The position numbers and the translations under genes were made by a program. This document shows, piece by piece, positions 1 through 8,718 of a stretch of 32,819 nt of DNA. Numbering within the stretch: position 1 is the first letter of the stretch; each line of letters starts with the position of its first letter. The notes under the pieces were generated by a model. It searched no databases and had not been told where the DNA came from. It worked only from the letters and a program-made list of their open reading frames with translations. The DNA comes from an uncultured Pseudomonadota bacterium (lineage in GTDB: Bacteria > Desulfobacterota > BSN033 > UBA1163), in the NCBI GenBank assembly GCA_937124575.1, contig CAKZKY010000368.1:1-32819 (forward strand), in the 5' to 3' direction.

Positions 1-591
1 CTTTCGTCGTCTCTCTTCTATAATAATTGTCTTCAAATCTTCAACGGCTTTTTCAATCTTCTCATTGATGATGATATGATGATACCAATGGGCTTCTTCC
101 AAGTCCCTTTTTGCATGGGTCAGGCGAAATTGGATGGTTTCAGTTGAGTCGAGACCTCTGCCTAACAATCGTTCTTCGAGGGCTTCCATCGAAGGGGGAA
201 GAAGGAAGATCAATATAGCATGATCCAACCGCTCCTTTGCCTTCTTTGCTCCCTGCGTATCAATATCGAGAATCAGGTCAACCCCTTCAGCCTCCAAGGA
301 CTTCAGATCCACACGTGCTGTTCCATAGCAGTGCCCTAAAACCGTAGCCCATTCTAAGAATTGGTCCCTCGAAACCATCTCCATAAATTCATCGTGAGAA
401 ACGAAGTGGTAATCCACCCCCTCCTGCTCTCCGGTTCTGGGGGCCCGTGTCGTATATGAGACCGAGAACCGAAGTCCTGAGAGCTCTTCCATCACCCTTC
501 TGACCAGAGTCGTCTTCCCCGTACCGGAAGGTGCGGAGATGATAAAGACGATGCCCCTCCCCCGTTGATCATCTCGGTCTTTGTCTTTCAT
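1..591 (-). CDS. gmk: Guanylate kinase, 3' end cut by the window edge
   Basis: Phosphorylates GMP (and dGMP) to GDP in the cytosol, an essential step of purine nucleotide supply. I translated it from the reverse strand: the ATG is at 591 and the frame stays open for 197 codons to base 1, so only the last few residues and the stop are missing (the family is usually about 200-210 residues). The N-terminus carries the P-loop SAPSGTGKTTL at residues 19-29. The GMP-binding stretch follows, with SYTTRAPRTGE, then a YHF motif and the LDIDTQGA segment. It lies 179 bases downstream of yicC, and yicC-gmk is a common bacterial order. The charged N-terminal extension (residues 1-11) may be dispensable. 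Identification is firm. Confidence 0.96.
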   Translation of the reverse strand, partial: MKDKDRDDQRGRGIVFIISAPSGTGKTTLVRRVMEELSGLRFSVSYTTRAPRTGEQEGVDYHFVSHDEFMEMVSRDQFLEWATVLGHCYGTARVDLKSLEAEGVDLILDIDTQGAKKAKERLDHAILIFLLPPSMEALEERLLGRGLDSTETIQFRLTHAKRDLEEAHWYHHIIINEKIEKAVEDLKTIIIEERRRK

Positions 592-770
592 CTCAAATCC
601 TGCAAATAAAAACTCTATCGGTCAGACTTAAGATTACGGTGATGAAGCCTGTATCGTTTATAAAAGGTCACTTCTATCGTATTTAATTTCTCGTTTTATG
701 TAAAAGAGATTATTTAACGATATGGGCATCCTTAACGTTATCTCTAAAAAGTCCTCTCTCTCCTAATCGA
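592..770. repeat. yicC-gmk spacer with dispersed repeat words
   Basis: No open reading frame or RNA gene is recognisable here, and there is no room for remA/DUF370, sometimes found between yicC and gmk. The spacer shares three words with the ribD-nrdR spacer. GTCAGACTT at 621-629 matches 20299-20307. GTGATGAAGCC at 639-649 is the inverse of 20281-20291. The 21 bases at 651-671 match 20145-20165 with two differences, both C/T. A plausible -10 for gmk may lie within it, but I could not identify a convincing promoter. Confidence 0.45.
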
Positions 771-1658
771 CTACTCAATATTTTGTACTTGTTCTCTGAT
801 CTTTTCCAGTTCGCTCTTGATTTCGACCACCTTTTGGGAAATTTCGGCATCATTGGCCTTCGAACTCACCGTATTGACCTCTCGATGGATCTCCTGAACC
901 AGAAAGTCCATCTTCCTGCCCACAGGCTCTTTTGCCTTAAGGAAGAATGAGAACTGATCCAGATGGCTCATGGCCCTCACGATCTCTTCGGTAATATCCG
1001 TCCGTTCGGCTATAATCGCTATCTCCTGCTGTAACCGTAAAGGATCTATCTCGACTCCATCTAAAAGCGACTGAAGCCTTTCCCGAAGCCTGTTTTGGTA
1101 GGCCTTGAGCGAAGCAGGATACTGGAGTTTGATCTCTTCAAGCTGTTGATTGACCCGTTCCAGTCGATTTTCGATATCTTTTGCAAGCACATTTCCTTCA
1201 AGGCGCTTCATCTTGTCCATTTCTTCTAATGACTGCTTTAGGATCGGTTCGATCTCAGACCAGTAGGGTTCGACATCTCCATACTCTTCCTTTACCGAAA
1301 TTAAGTCCTTAGCTCCAGCCAATAATTCTAATGTGATCTCACCCTCAATCTGAAATCTCTCCTTCAGTGTGACCAAGGCCTTAAAGTACTGCTCAGCGAG
1401 ATTAGAATCGATCTGGAGTTGTATCTTCTCTCCATCCAGGGCGTCCAGTTTAACCGAAACATCGATTCTGCCTCTTGACACCCGAGACCGGATTATCTCC
1501 TTGATCCGGCCTTCAAAGGGTATCAGACGTTTGGGAAGTCTAATATTAATATCGCTATAGCGATGATTCACAGATCGAGATTCGACCAGAATTTTTCCCA
1601 ATCGGGTCTCCCCTTCCCCTCTTCCGAAGCCTGTCATCGATTTGAGCATAAATAGCAT
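771..1658 (-). CDS. yicC: YicC/YloC-family endoribonuclease
   Basis: The YicC family contains endoribonucleases that take part in RNA and small-RNA decay. The diagnostic N-terminus SMTGFGRGEG is at residues 7-16. The C-terminal DUF1732 region carries DFLVQEIHREVNTVSSKAND, typical of the family. Length 295 fits (about 290). The start is uncertain: ATG at 1658 lies 3-4 bases after AGGAAGGG, while an ATG three codons in (1649) gives the usual MLKSMTGFGRG start but a spacing near 13. It precedes gmk on the same strand. The central region is charged and likely coiled-coil. The biochemical role comes from the family, not from anything special in this copy. Confidence 0.93.
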   Translation of the reverse strand: MLFMLKSMTGFGRGEGETRLGKILVESRSVNHRYSDINIRLPKRLIPFEGRIKEIIRSRVSRGRIDVSVKLDALDGEKIQLQIDSNLAEQYFKALVTLKERFQIEGEITLELLAGAKDLISVKEEYGDVEPYWSEIEPILKQSLEEMDKMKRLEGNVLAKDIENRLERVNQQLEEIKLQYPASLKAYQNRLRERLQSLLDGVEIDPLRLQQEIAIIAERTDITEEIVRAMSHLDQFSFFLKAKEPVGRKMDFLVQEIHREVNTVSSKANDAEISQKVVEIKSELEKIREQVQNIE

Positions 1659-1759
1659 TTCCCTTCCTGTATCATTTCAAGACTCACCTCGTATTGATTG
1701 GAACATCCTTCCTATAAACATTCGAATTGGGCATGGCAATCTTATGAAAAGATATGATT

Positions 1760-2305
1760 TTATAAAATCATCGGTTTCTCATCACCCAATTGATGCAAAT
1801 ATCCCTTTCTTAAATGGTTGAGGAGCTGAAGGGTCTTCTCCCGTCTGTAGTCTGGATAGGTCCAGTCCAACGGTTGAAAAGATTTATTCCGGTAGATCAA
1901 GGTTAAATCGGCATAGATCCCCTTTCCGAGATAGGGCCGATGGGTATAAGCTTTTGTCGTTGCGAGAATGAGGTGCTCTCTACAAAGATACCCTGGATCG
2001 ATATTGATCCGCCGATGACCGGTTGAATCCGAAAATTCCTTTTCCAAACGGTTGGTAGTCAGTTTAATCTCTGGCAGTAGATCGCGTGAAATAAGTGATT
2101 CGAAAGTGATGAAATGGCGAAACAGGTTTTCTCCCATCTCCAAAGAATAATAGTCAGTGAAATCGAATGGAAACCTTTCGCTGACAAAATCGATTTTACC
2201 AAACGCTTTCCTCAATGCATCCATCCCTCGGTAAAAGGTATCTTCTTCACCGGTGATCAAGCTCATAAATAGTTTTGCCAGTAGAGGTTCACTGGGTTTG
2301 CCCAT
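1760..2305 (-). CDS. DUF4416 family protein
   Basis: A small cytosolic protein of unknown function, 181 residues, with no signal peptide or membrane segment. I recognise the DUF4416 pattern: an N-terminal AKLFMSLITGEE (residues 10-21), then SERFPFDFTDYYSLEMGENL (residues 42-61), and a C-terminal Pro/Tyr-rich WTYPDYRREKTLQLL. To my knowledge the family is found mainly in Deltaproteobacteria and related anaerobes, which supports the taxonomic guess. It overlaps the end of tlyA by 17 bases (start 2305, tlyA stop 2289), so translational coupling is likely. GGAG lies just before the ATG. No reaction can be assigned. A link to RNA metabolism is suggested only by its neighbours tlyA and yicC. Confidence 0.85.
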   Translation of the reverse strand: MGKPSEPLLAKLFMSLITGEEDTFYRGMDALRKAFGKIDFVSERFPFDFTDYYSLEMGENLFRHFITFESLISRDLLPEIKLTTNRLEKEFSDSTGHRRINIDPGYLCREHLILATTKAYTHRPYLGKGIYADLTLIYRNKSFQPLDWTYPDYRREKTLQLLNHLRKGYLHQLGDEKPMIL

Positions 2306-3080
2306 CTCTCCGCTCTTTCCTTATGTAAATGAAAAATTCCTTATTTCCTTTTGGACCCCGTAGAGGTGACTCGATCACTCCAAGCACCTTCAGGCCCAGC
2401 TGAGCGCAAAAGGCTGAAATCCGATCGATCACTTTTTGATGAAGGGTAGCTTCCCTCACTACCCCTCCCTTTCCTACCTCCCCCTTTCCCACTTCAAACT
2501 GGGGCTTAATGAGGCTGAGAATTGTTCCTTGATCTTTAAGAAAACTTAAAAGATGGGGTAGAAACTTTTCGATGGAGATGAAAGAGGTGTCAATGAGGAT
2601 CAAATCAACCTCGTCATCTACCTCTTCTCGCTTCAGGTAACGGACATTTCTTCGTTCAAGATTGATGACCCTTGGGTCTATCTGAAGTTTCCAGGCCAAC
2701 TGTCCGTAGCCCACATCGATGGCATAAACCTTTTTAGCACCTTCCTGAAGGATGCAGTCCGTAAATCCACCGGTCGAAGCTCCTACATCCATCACCACCA
2801 TGCCTGTGGGGTCGATTCCAAAAGAACCAATGGCGGCCTTCAGCTTCTTTCCTCCACGGCTTACATAGGTAGATTCTTCTTCCTGAATCTTGATCTCAGC
2901 TTCTCTCCTCACTTTTGCTCCGGGCTTATCCATCATGGTCCCATCAACAAGAACTTTACCCTCCATGATCAAAGCCCTCGCTTTTTCACGGCTTTGAACA
3001 AGACCTTGCTCCATCAGGAGTTTATCAATCCGCTCCTTCCGTGGTCGCTTCACTTGATGGGCTGATCGAATTTCGATCAT
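2289..3080 (-). CDS. tlyA: TlyA-family rRNA 2'-O-methyltransferase (hemolysin A family)
   Basis: The family methylates ribose 2'-OH groups of rRNA (C1409 of 16S, and in some species C1920 of 23S) with S-adenosylmethionine. An S4 RNA-binding domain covers about residues 16-75 (ERIDKLLMEQGLVQSREKA, then VLVDG). An FtsJ-like Rossmann domain follows from about residue 85. It has the SAM motif DVGASTGGFTDC, the acidic DLILIDTSFISI strand and the LIKPQFEVG segment. The frame is open back to 3146, overlapping dxs. I choose ATG 3080 because it has GAAGAG just upstream and leaves the S4 domain near the N-terminus; ATG 3110 has no ribosome binding site. The dxs-tlyA order is common. Which rRNA site is modified cannot be told from sequence. 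Confidence 0.92.
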   Translation of the reverse strand: MIEIRSAHQVKRPRKERIDKLLMEQGLVQSREKARALIMEGKVLVDGTMMDKPGAKVRREAEIKIQEEESTYVSRGGKKLKAAIGSFGIDPTGMVVMDVGASTGGFTDCILQEGAKKVYAIDVGYGQLAWKLQIDPRVINLERRNVRYLKREEVDDEVDLILIDTSFISIEKFLPHLLSFLKDQGTILSLIKPQFEVGKGEVGKGGVVREATLHQKVIDRISAFCAQLGLKVLGVIESPLRGPKGNKEFFIYIRKERRDGQTQ

Positions 3081-3120
3081 TCTCTCTTCACACTGGATGT
3101 CGCCGAACATGGATGTATCG

Positions 3121-5076
3121 TTACTCTGGGTTTTGTGGTAGATCAACGCTGGAAGTAAGTGCCGGCTTCGAATGGAAGGATGGCAATCTCACCTCCTCAA
3201 CCATCTCTTTTGCCACCCTAAATATCCCGTTCTCATCAATCCCGTATTTCTCTCTGAGCAGTGCCTGCGGCCCGTGTTCAACAAATGAATCCGGAATGCC
3301 TAACCGTCTTATTGATATGGATGAGAAGTTTCTCTCTTGGAAGAGTTCGAGCACGGCACTTCCGAACCCTCCCATCAGGACATTCTCCTCCACAGTAAGG
3401 ACCCTTTTTATTCTCGTTGCCCACCGGCACAATAGATCAACATCGAGAGGTTTTAGAAATCGACTATTGATGACAGTCGCTTCGATTCCTCCTTTCTCCA
3501 AGCGCTGGGCGGCATGGAGCGAAGGATAAACGGTCGAACCAATCGAGATAATGAGGATGTCTTCACCCTCTCTGAGCAACTCAGCCTTTCCGATTTCAAG
3601 CGATCGGAGAGGGGTGCCCCTCTTCGCTCCGATTCCCTTGGATCTGGGATAACGGAAAGCGACCGGTCCTGGATGTTCGATGGCCGTTTTGATCATATGA
3701 CGAAATTCCTCTTCATCTTTGGGCACCATGATGACCAGATTTGGAATGTGCCTGAGATAAGAATAGTCGAAAAGGCCATGGTGCGTTGGTCCATCTTCAC
3801 CCACGATTCCTCCCCGATCCAAAGCGAAGACAACCGGAAGGTTCTGAAGGCAGACATCCTGATGGACCTGATCGTAGGCCCTCTGGAGAAAGGTTGAATA
3901 GATGGCCACTACTGGTTTCATCCCTTCGAGGGCAAGACCAGCCGCAAAGGTAACCGCATGCTGTTCGGCAATGCCGATGTCGTAGAATCTGTCGGGAAAT
4001 CTTCTTGAAAACTCCTCCAGGCCAGTTCCGCTCTGCATGGCTGCAGTAATGGCGATGATTCTTCGATTTTCTGTGGCCAATTGACAGAGGGTTTCCCCGA
4101 AGACTTCGGTGAAGGTGGGAGGAGTCTTGTCCTGCTCAGGACCTTTTCGAATCTCTCCAGTCTTAATATCGAAAGGCGGAACACTATGGTAGAGGGAAGG
4201 ATTCCTCTCTGCAGGCTCATATCCCTTTCCTTTTTTTGTAATGACATGGATGAGAAGGGGGCCCTTCAATTTTTTGATGTTTTGGAAGTTTTCGATCAGA
4301 TGGTCGAGACGATGACCATCAATCGGTCCGATATATTTCATGCCCAACTCTTCAAAAAGGAGTCCAGGCATCAGTAACCCCTTCAGCGACTCCTCTGCCT
4401 TTTTAGCGAAGCGGAGAGCTGACTTTCCCACGCTCGGTATGGTTTCGAGAAATTCCTTCATTTCGTCTCGGAACCGATTGATAAACTGTCCGGTCATCAG
4501 ACGGTTGAGATATGAAGAGAGGGCGCCCACGTTGCGAGAGATTGACATCTCATTGTCATTGAGGATAACGATTAAATCCTGATCGATATGGCCTGCCTGA
4601 TTGAGCCCTTCAAAGGCAACCCCTGCAGTCATGGATCCGTCTCCGATGATGGCAATGGACCTACCCGCATCACCTTTATGCCTCTTTGCCTCGGCCATAC
4701 CAAGGGCCGCTGAAATGGAAGTCCCGCTATGACCCGAATCAAAGGCGTCATAAGGACTCTCCTCCCTTTTGGGAAACCCGCTTATTCCTTCATACTGCCT
4801 TAGGGTGTGAAAACGGTTCTTTCTTCCAGTGAGCAATTTATGAGCATAACTCTGGTGTCCGACATCCCATATCAATTTATCCCTTGGAAGATCGAAGGCA
4901 TAATGAATCGCGACAGTCAGTTCCACCGCCCCAAGGTTGGAGGAGAGGTGTCCGCCTGTCTTTGAGACGGTCGTCAGGATCATCTCTCGGATCTCCTCAC
5001 AGAGACGCACCAACTCTTCTCCGTCGAGTTTCTTGAGGTCATGAGGGTGATCAATCTGATCCAATAATTTCGTCAT
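3121..5076 (-). CDS. dxs: 1-deoxy-D-xylulose-5-phosphate synthase
   Basis: Condenses pyruvate and glyceraldehyde 3-phosphate to DXP with thiamine diphosphate, the entry step of the MEP isoprenoid pathway. The 651-residue product has the full transketolase-like layout. GGHLSSNLG is at residues 41-49. GHSGTSIS is at 115-122. The ThDP/Mg motif GDGSMTAG is at 145-152, followed by NDNEMSIS. The pyrimidine-binding domain contains [11 protein letters not shown] with the catalytic Glu. The C-terminal transketolase domain is intact. It starts 3 bases after the ispA stop and runs into tlyA, so DXP synthesis and prenyl elongation are co-transcribed. The C-terminal tail of about 20 residues after [10 protein letters not shown] is poorly conserved. 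Confidence 0.98.
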   Translation of the reverse strand: MTKLLDQIDHPHDLKKLDGEELVRLCEEIREMILTTVSKTGGHLSSNLGAVELTVAIHYAFDLPRDKLIWDVGHQSYAHKLLTGRKNRFHTLRQYEGISGFPKREESPYDAFDSGHSGTSISAALGMAEAKRHKGDAGRSIAIIGDGSMTAGVAFEGLNQAGHIDQDLIVILNDNEMSISRNVGALSSYLNRLMTGQFINRFRDEMKEFLETIPSVGKSALRFAKKAEESLKGLLMPGLLFEELGMKYIGPIDGHRLDHLIENFQNIKKLKGPLLIHVITKKGKGYEPAERNPSLYHSVPPFDIKTGEIRKGPEQDKTPPTFTEVFGETLCQLATENRRIIAITAAMQSGTGLEEFSRRFPDRFYDIGIAEQHAVTFAAGLALEGMKPVVAIYSTFLQRAYDQVHQDVCLQNLPVVFALDRGGIVGEDGPTHHGLFDYSYLRHIPNLVIMVPKDEEEFRHMIKTAIEHPGPVAFRYPRSKGIGAKRGTPLRSLEIGKAELLREGEDILIISIGSTVYPSLHAAQRLEKGGIEATVINSRFLKPLDVDLLCRWATRIKRVLTVEENVLMGGFGSAVLELFQERNFSSISIRRLGIPDSFVEHGPQALLREKYGIDENGIFRVAKEMVEEVRLPSFHSKPALTSSVDLPQNPE

Positions 5077-5079
5077 GGC

Positions 5080-5979
5080 TCAGGTTTCTCTGAAGACGAT
5101 AAAGCGTGCAATCTCTTTGAGTGGTTCCACTTCTGATCCAAAAGGCTGGAGGGCATCAATGGCTAATTCCATTAGTTCCTTTGCCCTCTTTTTCGATTCC
5201 GAAAGCCCCAACAGCGATGGGTAGGTCGCTTTCTTCCTATAAAGATCGCTTCTCGTGCTCTTCCCCATCAATTCAGCCTTCCCCTCCACATTCAAAATAT
5301 CATCGACGATTTGAAAGGCAAGGCCAATTCGCTCGCCATACTGAGTAAACGCTTTTAGAACATCTCCTTTGCCGCCGCCCAATTTTACCCCTGTCCGGAC
5401 TGAGGCCAAAATGAGCGCTCCGGTCTTATGGGTATGAATATATTGAACGGTGGGGAAATCGACCTCCTTACCCTCTGATTCGATATCAGCTACCTGACCT
5501 CCAACCATCCCCAAAATTCCTGCTGCTCGAGCGATTTCGGTCACAATATTGAGGATCGTGACTGGATCGCCCAAAGAGGAATCCGTCATCAATCGAAAAG
5601 CCTCGGTGAGGAGACCATCTCCGGCCATAATGGCGATCGCCTCACCGAATACCTTATGGCAGGTGGGCTTTCCTCTTCGATAGTCATCATTGTCAATAGA
5701 CGGAAGATCATCATGAATTAGAGAATAAGTATGGATCATCTCGAGGCCGCATGCAAATGGCAAAATCCTGTCTCCCTTCCCACCAACCGCCTCGAATGAA
5801 GCAATGGATAGAATCGGCCGGATTCTCTTCCCACCATTAATCAAGCTATGCCGGATGGCCAGATGAAGCGAGTGCGGATAGCTTGTTTTACTGTTTATTG
5901 AATCGAGGTTTGGAAAGTAGCCTTCTAAAGCCCGATCCACAATTTCCTTTTTCTCTCTTAAATACCTTAGAATATCCAT
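5080..5979 (-). CDS. ispA: Polyprenyl (farnesyl/geranylgeranyl) diphosphate synthase
   Basis: Elongates DMAPP with IPP to C15 (or C20) prenyl diphosphate, feeding quinone and undecaprenyl synthesis. The first Asp-rich motif is DDLPSIDND and the second is DDILN, preceded by FQIV. The aromatic Tyr five residues before the first motif (TYSLIHDDLP) matches E. coli IspA-type short-chain enzymes. KATYPSLLGL near the C-terminus is also typical. I start at ATG 5979 (299 residues); the frame stays open to a TTG at 6009 that adds ten residues, and neither start has a clear ribosome binding site. It lies between xseB and dxs, the standard xseA-xseB-ispA-dxs order. Product length (C15 versus C20) is inferred. 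Confidence 0.95.
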   Translation of the reverse strand: MDILRYLREKKEIVDRALEGYFPNLDSINSKTSYPHSLHLAIRHSLINGGKRIRPILSIASFEAVGGKGDRILPFACGLEMIHTYSLIHDDLPSIDNDDYRRGKPTCHKVFGEAIAIMAGDGLLTEAFRLMTDSSLGDPVTILNIVTEIARAAGILGMVGGQVADIESEGKEVDFPTVQYIHTHKTGALILASVRTGVKLGGGKGDVLKAFTQYGERIGLAFQIVDDILNVEGKAELMGKSTRSDLYRKKATYPSLLGLSESKKRAKELMELAIDALQPFGSEVEPLKEIARFIVFRET

Positions 5980-6095
5980 CTGTTTGGTTTCGTAGTCTGT
6001 AGATTCCAAAACTCAATAAAATTATCTATAAACAGCTGATATCACTCCCCCTCCCCCCTTCTTAATTGAAGAGGGAGAATCGAGATAAAATGACA

Positions 6096-6213
6096 ACCTC
6101 CCCTTAGGAGGCTGTGTCGTAATATAAAAACCCGTATTCTAAATCTTCAGAACCGGACCGCCTCTCTCCCCTTGTTTTAAGATTGTGACCTAATCACTTA
6201 GGTAAGGGGAGGT
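6096..6213. repeat. Nested inverted repeats in the xseB-ispA spacer
   Basis: The 6010-6282 spacer inside an otherwise tight operon holds layered palindromes. ACCTCCCCTTA at 6096-6106 is the exact inverse of TAAGGGGAGGT at 6203-6213. A second arm, CTCCCCTT at 6166-6173, is also the inverse of 6204-6211, so two pairings compete. Inside lies a perfect small hairpin, ACCTAA (6188-6193) and TTAGGT (6198-6203) with loop TCAC. CCTCC/GGAGG around 6097-6111 forms another. None is followed by a T-run in the minus direction, so a simple terminator is unlikely. It may be a decayed mobile repeat or an mRNA processing structure. Confidence 0.5.
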
Positions 6214-6282
6214 ATGGAGGGATTAACTTCTCGCAGTCGTGCTTGGATAGTCCATCAATCTCCATAGCCTTATTTAAAACGA

Positions 6283-6540
6283 TTATTCGTCCTCCTCTGG
6301 AAATTTGTCGGCATTTCCCGAAAGTTCAAAAGGTTCTGTTTTAAGAGTCCCGGATTTATCCTTCATTAATATCTGAATCCGTTTTTCGGCCTCATCCAGC
6401 TTCTGATTACAGAACCGGGAAAGGCGGATCCCCTCCTCAAAAAGTTTTAAAGATTCTTCAAGAGAGAGATTTCCTCTTTCCATTTTTTCGACTATTTTCT
6501 CCAGTTTATTCAGTGCATCCTCATATTTCTCTTTTGGCAT
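6283..6540 (-). CDS. xseB: Exodeoxyribonuclease VII small subunit
   Basis: Small subunit of exonuclease VII, which degrades single-stranded DNA to oligonucleotides; several copies bind one XseA. The 85-residue protein shows the XseB pattern YEDALNKLEKIVEKMERGNL (residues 6-25), then SLEESLKLFEEGIRLSRFC. It is entirely helical, as expected for this coiled-coil protein. The C-terminal tail after residue 65 is acidic and variable. GGAG stands 7 bases before the ATG. It lies 52 bases downstream of xseA, its partner. The 273-base gap to ispA is unusually long for this operon and contains the inverted repeats described separately. Confidence 0.95.
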   Translation of the reverse strand: MPKEKYEDALNKLEKIVEKMERGNLSLEESLKLFEEGIRLSRFCNQKLDEAEKRIQILMKDKSGTLKTEPFELSGNADKFPEEDE

Positions 6541-6592
6541 ATGATTTCTCCAGTGTTTAATATTTAATCATATCCTCTTATTAAGACCATCG

Positions 6593-7933
6593 TCAAGACT
6601 CATGGGTTCTTCCGATGTTACAAAAAAGGGTTCCCCTGTGGAGTTTTACCTCGACTTGATCTCCAGGTTTAACTTGTACAATGTCCCTTAAAATTTCCAT
6701 TGAGGGAAGTTTTCGTGTAATGCTATAACCTCTTTCTAAAATGGCAAGAGGGCTCAAAGAAGCCAGCTTTCCCCAAATTCCTCTGGTTCTCTCCCTTTCG
6801 AACTCGAGAGAGTATTTCATATGTTTTTCCAAGCGATCCCAGGCATCCAAAATTGAAGTCCGAAGGTTTCTTATTCTCTGCCCAGGATGCTGGAGCAAAA
6901 GTCTTTCACGGAGATATTGATTCCTCTCCTTCTTTCCTTTTATGGCCCAGAACAGGTACCTCTGGGCTCGGTTTAAGAGATCATCTACCCTCAAGAAATA
7001 GTCTTCAATTCTCTTTTTCGGATCGACCAACCTCCTCCTCAGGAATGATAAGTCTGATCTCCATTCTTGAACGAATTGTAACATTTGGCTTTCCAGGCGG
7101 TTCGTTAAATAAGAGAGATTTTTTTTCAATTCTCTTTTTTCCTTTACAACCAGTTCTGCAGCAGCCGAAGGAGTGGGAGCCCTCACGTCAGCGACAAAGT
7201 CTGAGATCGTATAATCGGTCTCATGGCCTACTGCAGAAACCACCGGAATTTTAGAATGGAAGATGGCTTTTGCTAAAACCTCTTCATTGAATGGCCATAA
7301 ATCCTCCAGAGATCCCCCCCCTCTTCCCACAATGATCACATCTACATTCTTCACCTTATTGAAATATTTAACTCCCTGCGCAATCTCCCGAGAGGCTCCT
7401 TCTCCCTGAACGCGGACAGGGTAGAGCAGGATCTGCATATTCTCAAATCTGCGTTGAATGATCTGAATCATATCTCGGATGGCAGCTCCGGTAGGAGAGG
7501 TGACGATGCCGATCGCTTTTGGAAGAAGAGGAAGCGGCTTTTTCCGATTTGGGTCAAAAAAGCCTTCCTTTTCAAGCCGATCTTTCATCTGTTGAAAGGC
7601 GAGTTGAAGGGCACCAATCCCTTTAGGCTCTATCTCTTCCAGAATGAGTTGATATTCCCCTCTCTTTTCATAGAGGCTGACCCTCCCACGGCAGATAACA
7701 TGGAGACCGTCCTCAGGTAGAAAACGAAGCGTTCTCGCTCTCATCTTAAAGAGCACACCTCGAATCTGGCTAAAATCGTCTTTCAAGGTAAAGTAGATAT
7801 GGCCTGAGGGAGGAATGCGCAGATTTGAAACCTCACCTTCTACCCAGACATCAGAAAATCTTGTTTCAAGTGTCTCTTTTATTTCTTGGGTCAGTTCCGA
7901 GACGGTGATAATATACCGAAGAGGAAGTTCCAT
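6593..7933 (-). CDS. xseA: Exodeoxyribonuclease VII large subunit
   Basis: Catalytic subunit of exonuclease VII. An N-terminal OB-fold (WVEGEVSNLR...GHIYFTLKD, about residues 29-55) binds single-stranded DNA. The nuclease core carries GIVTSPTGAAIRDM, the glycine-rich IIVGRGGGSLEDLWPFNEE, AVGHETD and the APTPSAAAEL motif. A long coiled-coil region that binds XseB follows. The frame is open to a GTG at 7945, but ATG 7933 is preceded by GGTGGAG at a spacing of about 6-7, so I use it (446 residues). This is the first gene of the minus-strand xseA-xseB-ispA-dxs-tlyA run. No convincing promoter was seen in the AT-rich region upstream. Confidence 0.96.
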   Translation of the reverse strand: MELPLRYIITVSELTQEIKETLETRFSDVWVEGEVSNLRIPPSGHIYFTLKDDFSQIRGVLFKMRARTLRFLPEDGLHVICRGRVSLYEKRGEYQLILEEIEPKGIGALQLAFQQMKDRLEKEGFFDPNRKKPLPLLPKAIGIVTSPTGAAIRDMIQIIQRRFENMQILLYPVRVQGEGASREIAQGVKYFNKVKNVDVIIVGRGGGSLEDLWPFNEEVLAKAIFHSKIPVVSAVGHETDYTISDFVADVRAPTPSAAAELVVKEKRELKKNLSYLTNRLESQMLQFVQEWRSDLSFLRRRLVDPKKRIEDYFLRVDDLLNRAQRYLFWAIKGKKERNQYLRERLLLQHPGQRIRNLRTSILDAWDRLEKHMKYSLEFERERTRGIWGKLASLSPLAILERGYSITRKLPSMEILRDIVQVKPGDQVEVKLHRGTLFCNIGRTHES

Positions 7934-7945
7934 GATGTTCTCCAC

Positions 7946-8044
7946 CCCGTTAGAAAATCTTCAATTCATAAGGTTAGAGCTCATGCTGGGCTATAAATCC
8001 CGTATCACTTATTTAAGGAGTATATCTTCATCATTTTCTAACGG
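7946..8044. repeat. 12-bp inverted repeat flanking a 75-base core
   Basis: CCGTTAGAAAAT at 7946-7957 is the exact inverse of ATTTTCTAACGG at 8033-8044. The left arm lies immediately upstream of the xseA ribosome binding site. A very similar word, TTTCTAACGGGGT, occurs in the ribD-nrdR spacer around 20240. The arrangement resembles a small terminal-inverted-repeat element, but no target duplication is visible. Confidence 0.5.
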
Positions 8045-8200
8045 AGTAAATATCACCCCACATTTGCCATGAGTAATATTAGCCCTTGGATATTTCTCCT
8101 TCTTAATATTTCATTTTTAAGATCCCCTTCATGGTGTCTTATCGACTTACCGCTCTTCTTGCGATCGATGGTTTAATCTCTAAACCCTTAATTGAGCGAC

Positions 8201-8322
8201 CTTTTTAGGATGCAGGAAGACCGAAAGCCTTTTAGAGCCCCTCCTTTGAGTGAAGGTAAATTGCCTAACGGATAACGTATCGCCTTCTAAATGGGTTTGA
8301 GGCATTTCTGCATCCCTTAAAA
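8201..8322. repeat. Imperfect inverted repeat, about 122 bases overall
   Basis: The left arm at 8201-8218 and right arm at 8305-8322 share a perfect GGATGCAG/CTGCATCC core (8208-8215 with 8308-8315). They are flanked by CTTTT/AAAAG ends, giving about 18 paired positions with one gap and one or two mismatches. The enclosed 86 bases include a CTAACGG word seen in other spacers. It could be a decayed miniature element or part of a folded RNA. Confidence 0.4.
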
Positions 8323-8432
8323 GATAGGGTAAATCACCTAATTTAGATAAACCTGAATAATGCGTGAAAAAGAAATAGGATCACCGTTTGACCCAGGTAA
8401 CATGCCGTTTGGAACATTCTATAGGCCTTGAT

Positions 8433-8461
8433 CCTTAACCTAATTAAAATGTAGGTTAAGG
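8433..8461. repeat. Perfect 10-bp hairpin
   Basis: CCTTAACCTA at 8433-8442 pairs without error with TAGGTTAAGG at 8452-8461 around a 9-base loop. No T-run follows on either strand, so it does not look like an intrinsic terminator. It may be an operator or a stem of a structured transcript. Confidence 0.5.
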
Positions 8462-8653
8462 GACAGTCTTAAAATGTGATTTTTGAGAAAACAAATATTC
8501 AGTTCCCTGTAAACAGAATCATCGGTTTCAAGCAATGAATTGACAACACTTGTTCACAGTTTTCACGCCGGATTCAGGATAAAATATTAACATATTTTTT
8601 TGTACGATAGTATTTTTTCAAACGTTCTTCCTTTGGCATGGAATCGAAAGTAT

Positions 8654-8718
8654 GCATGCAATATGGCCTCAATGTCTTATGGAGCAAAGCTTTGAGGCCA
8701 TTCGGCATGCCATTTTTT
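8654..8718 (+). terminator. Terminator-like hairpin upstream of the glycerate kinase promoter
   Basis: GCATGC (8654-8659) and ATGGCCTCAA (8663-8672) pair with TTGAGGCCAT (8692-8701) and GCATGC (8705-8710), leaving a 3x3 internal loop and a 19-base loop. Six Ts (8713-8718) follow after CA, the layout of a Rho-independent terminator on the plus strand. The reverse direction has no T-run. It ends 36 bases before the TTGACA of the next promoter, so it would end an upstream plus-strand transcript, although no upstream plus-strand gene is visible. Confidence 0.6.

Noticed and set aside
8101-8712. A known housekeeping RNA (6S, SRP, RNase P or tmRNA)
   Set aside because: The diagnostic conserved segments of these RNAs were not seen on either strand.
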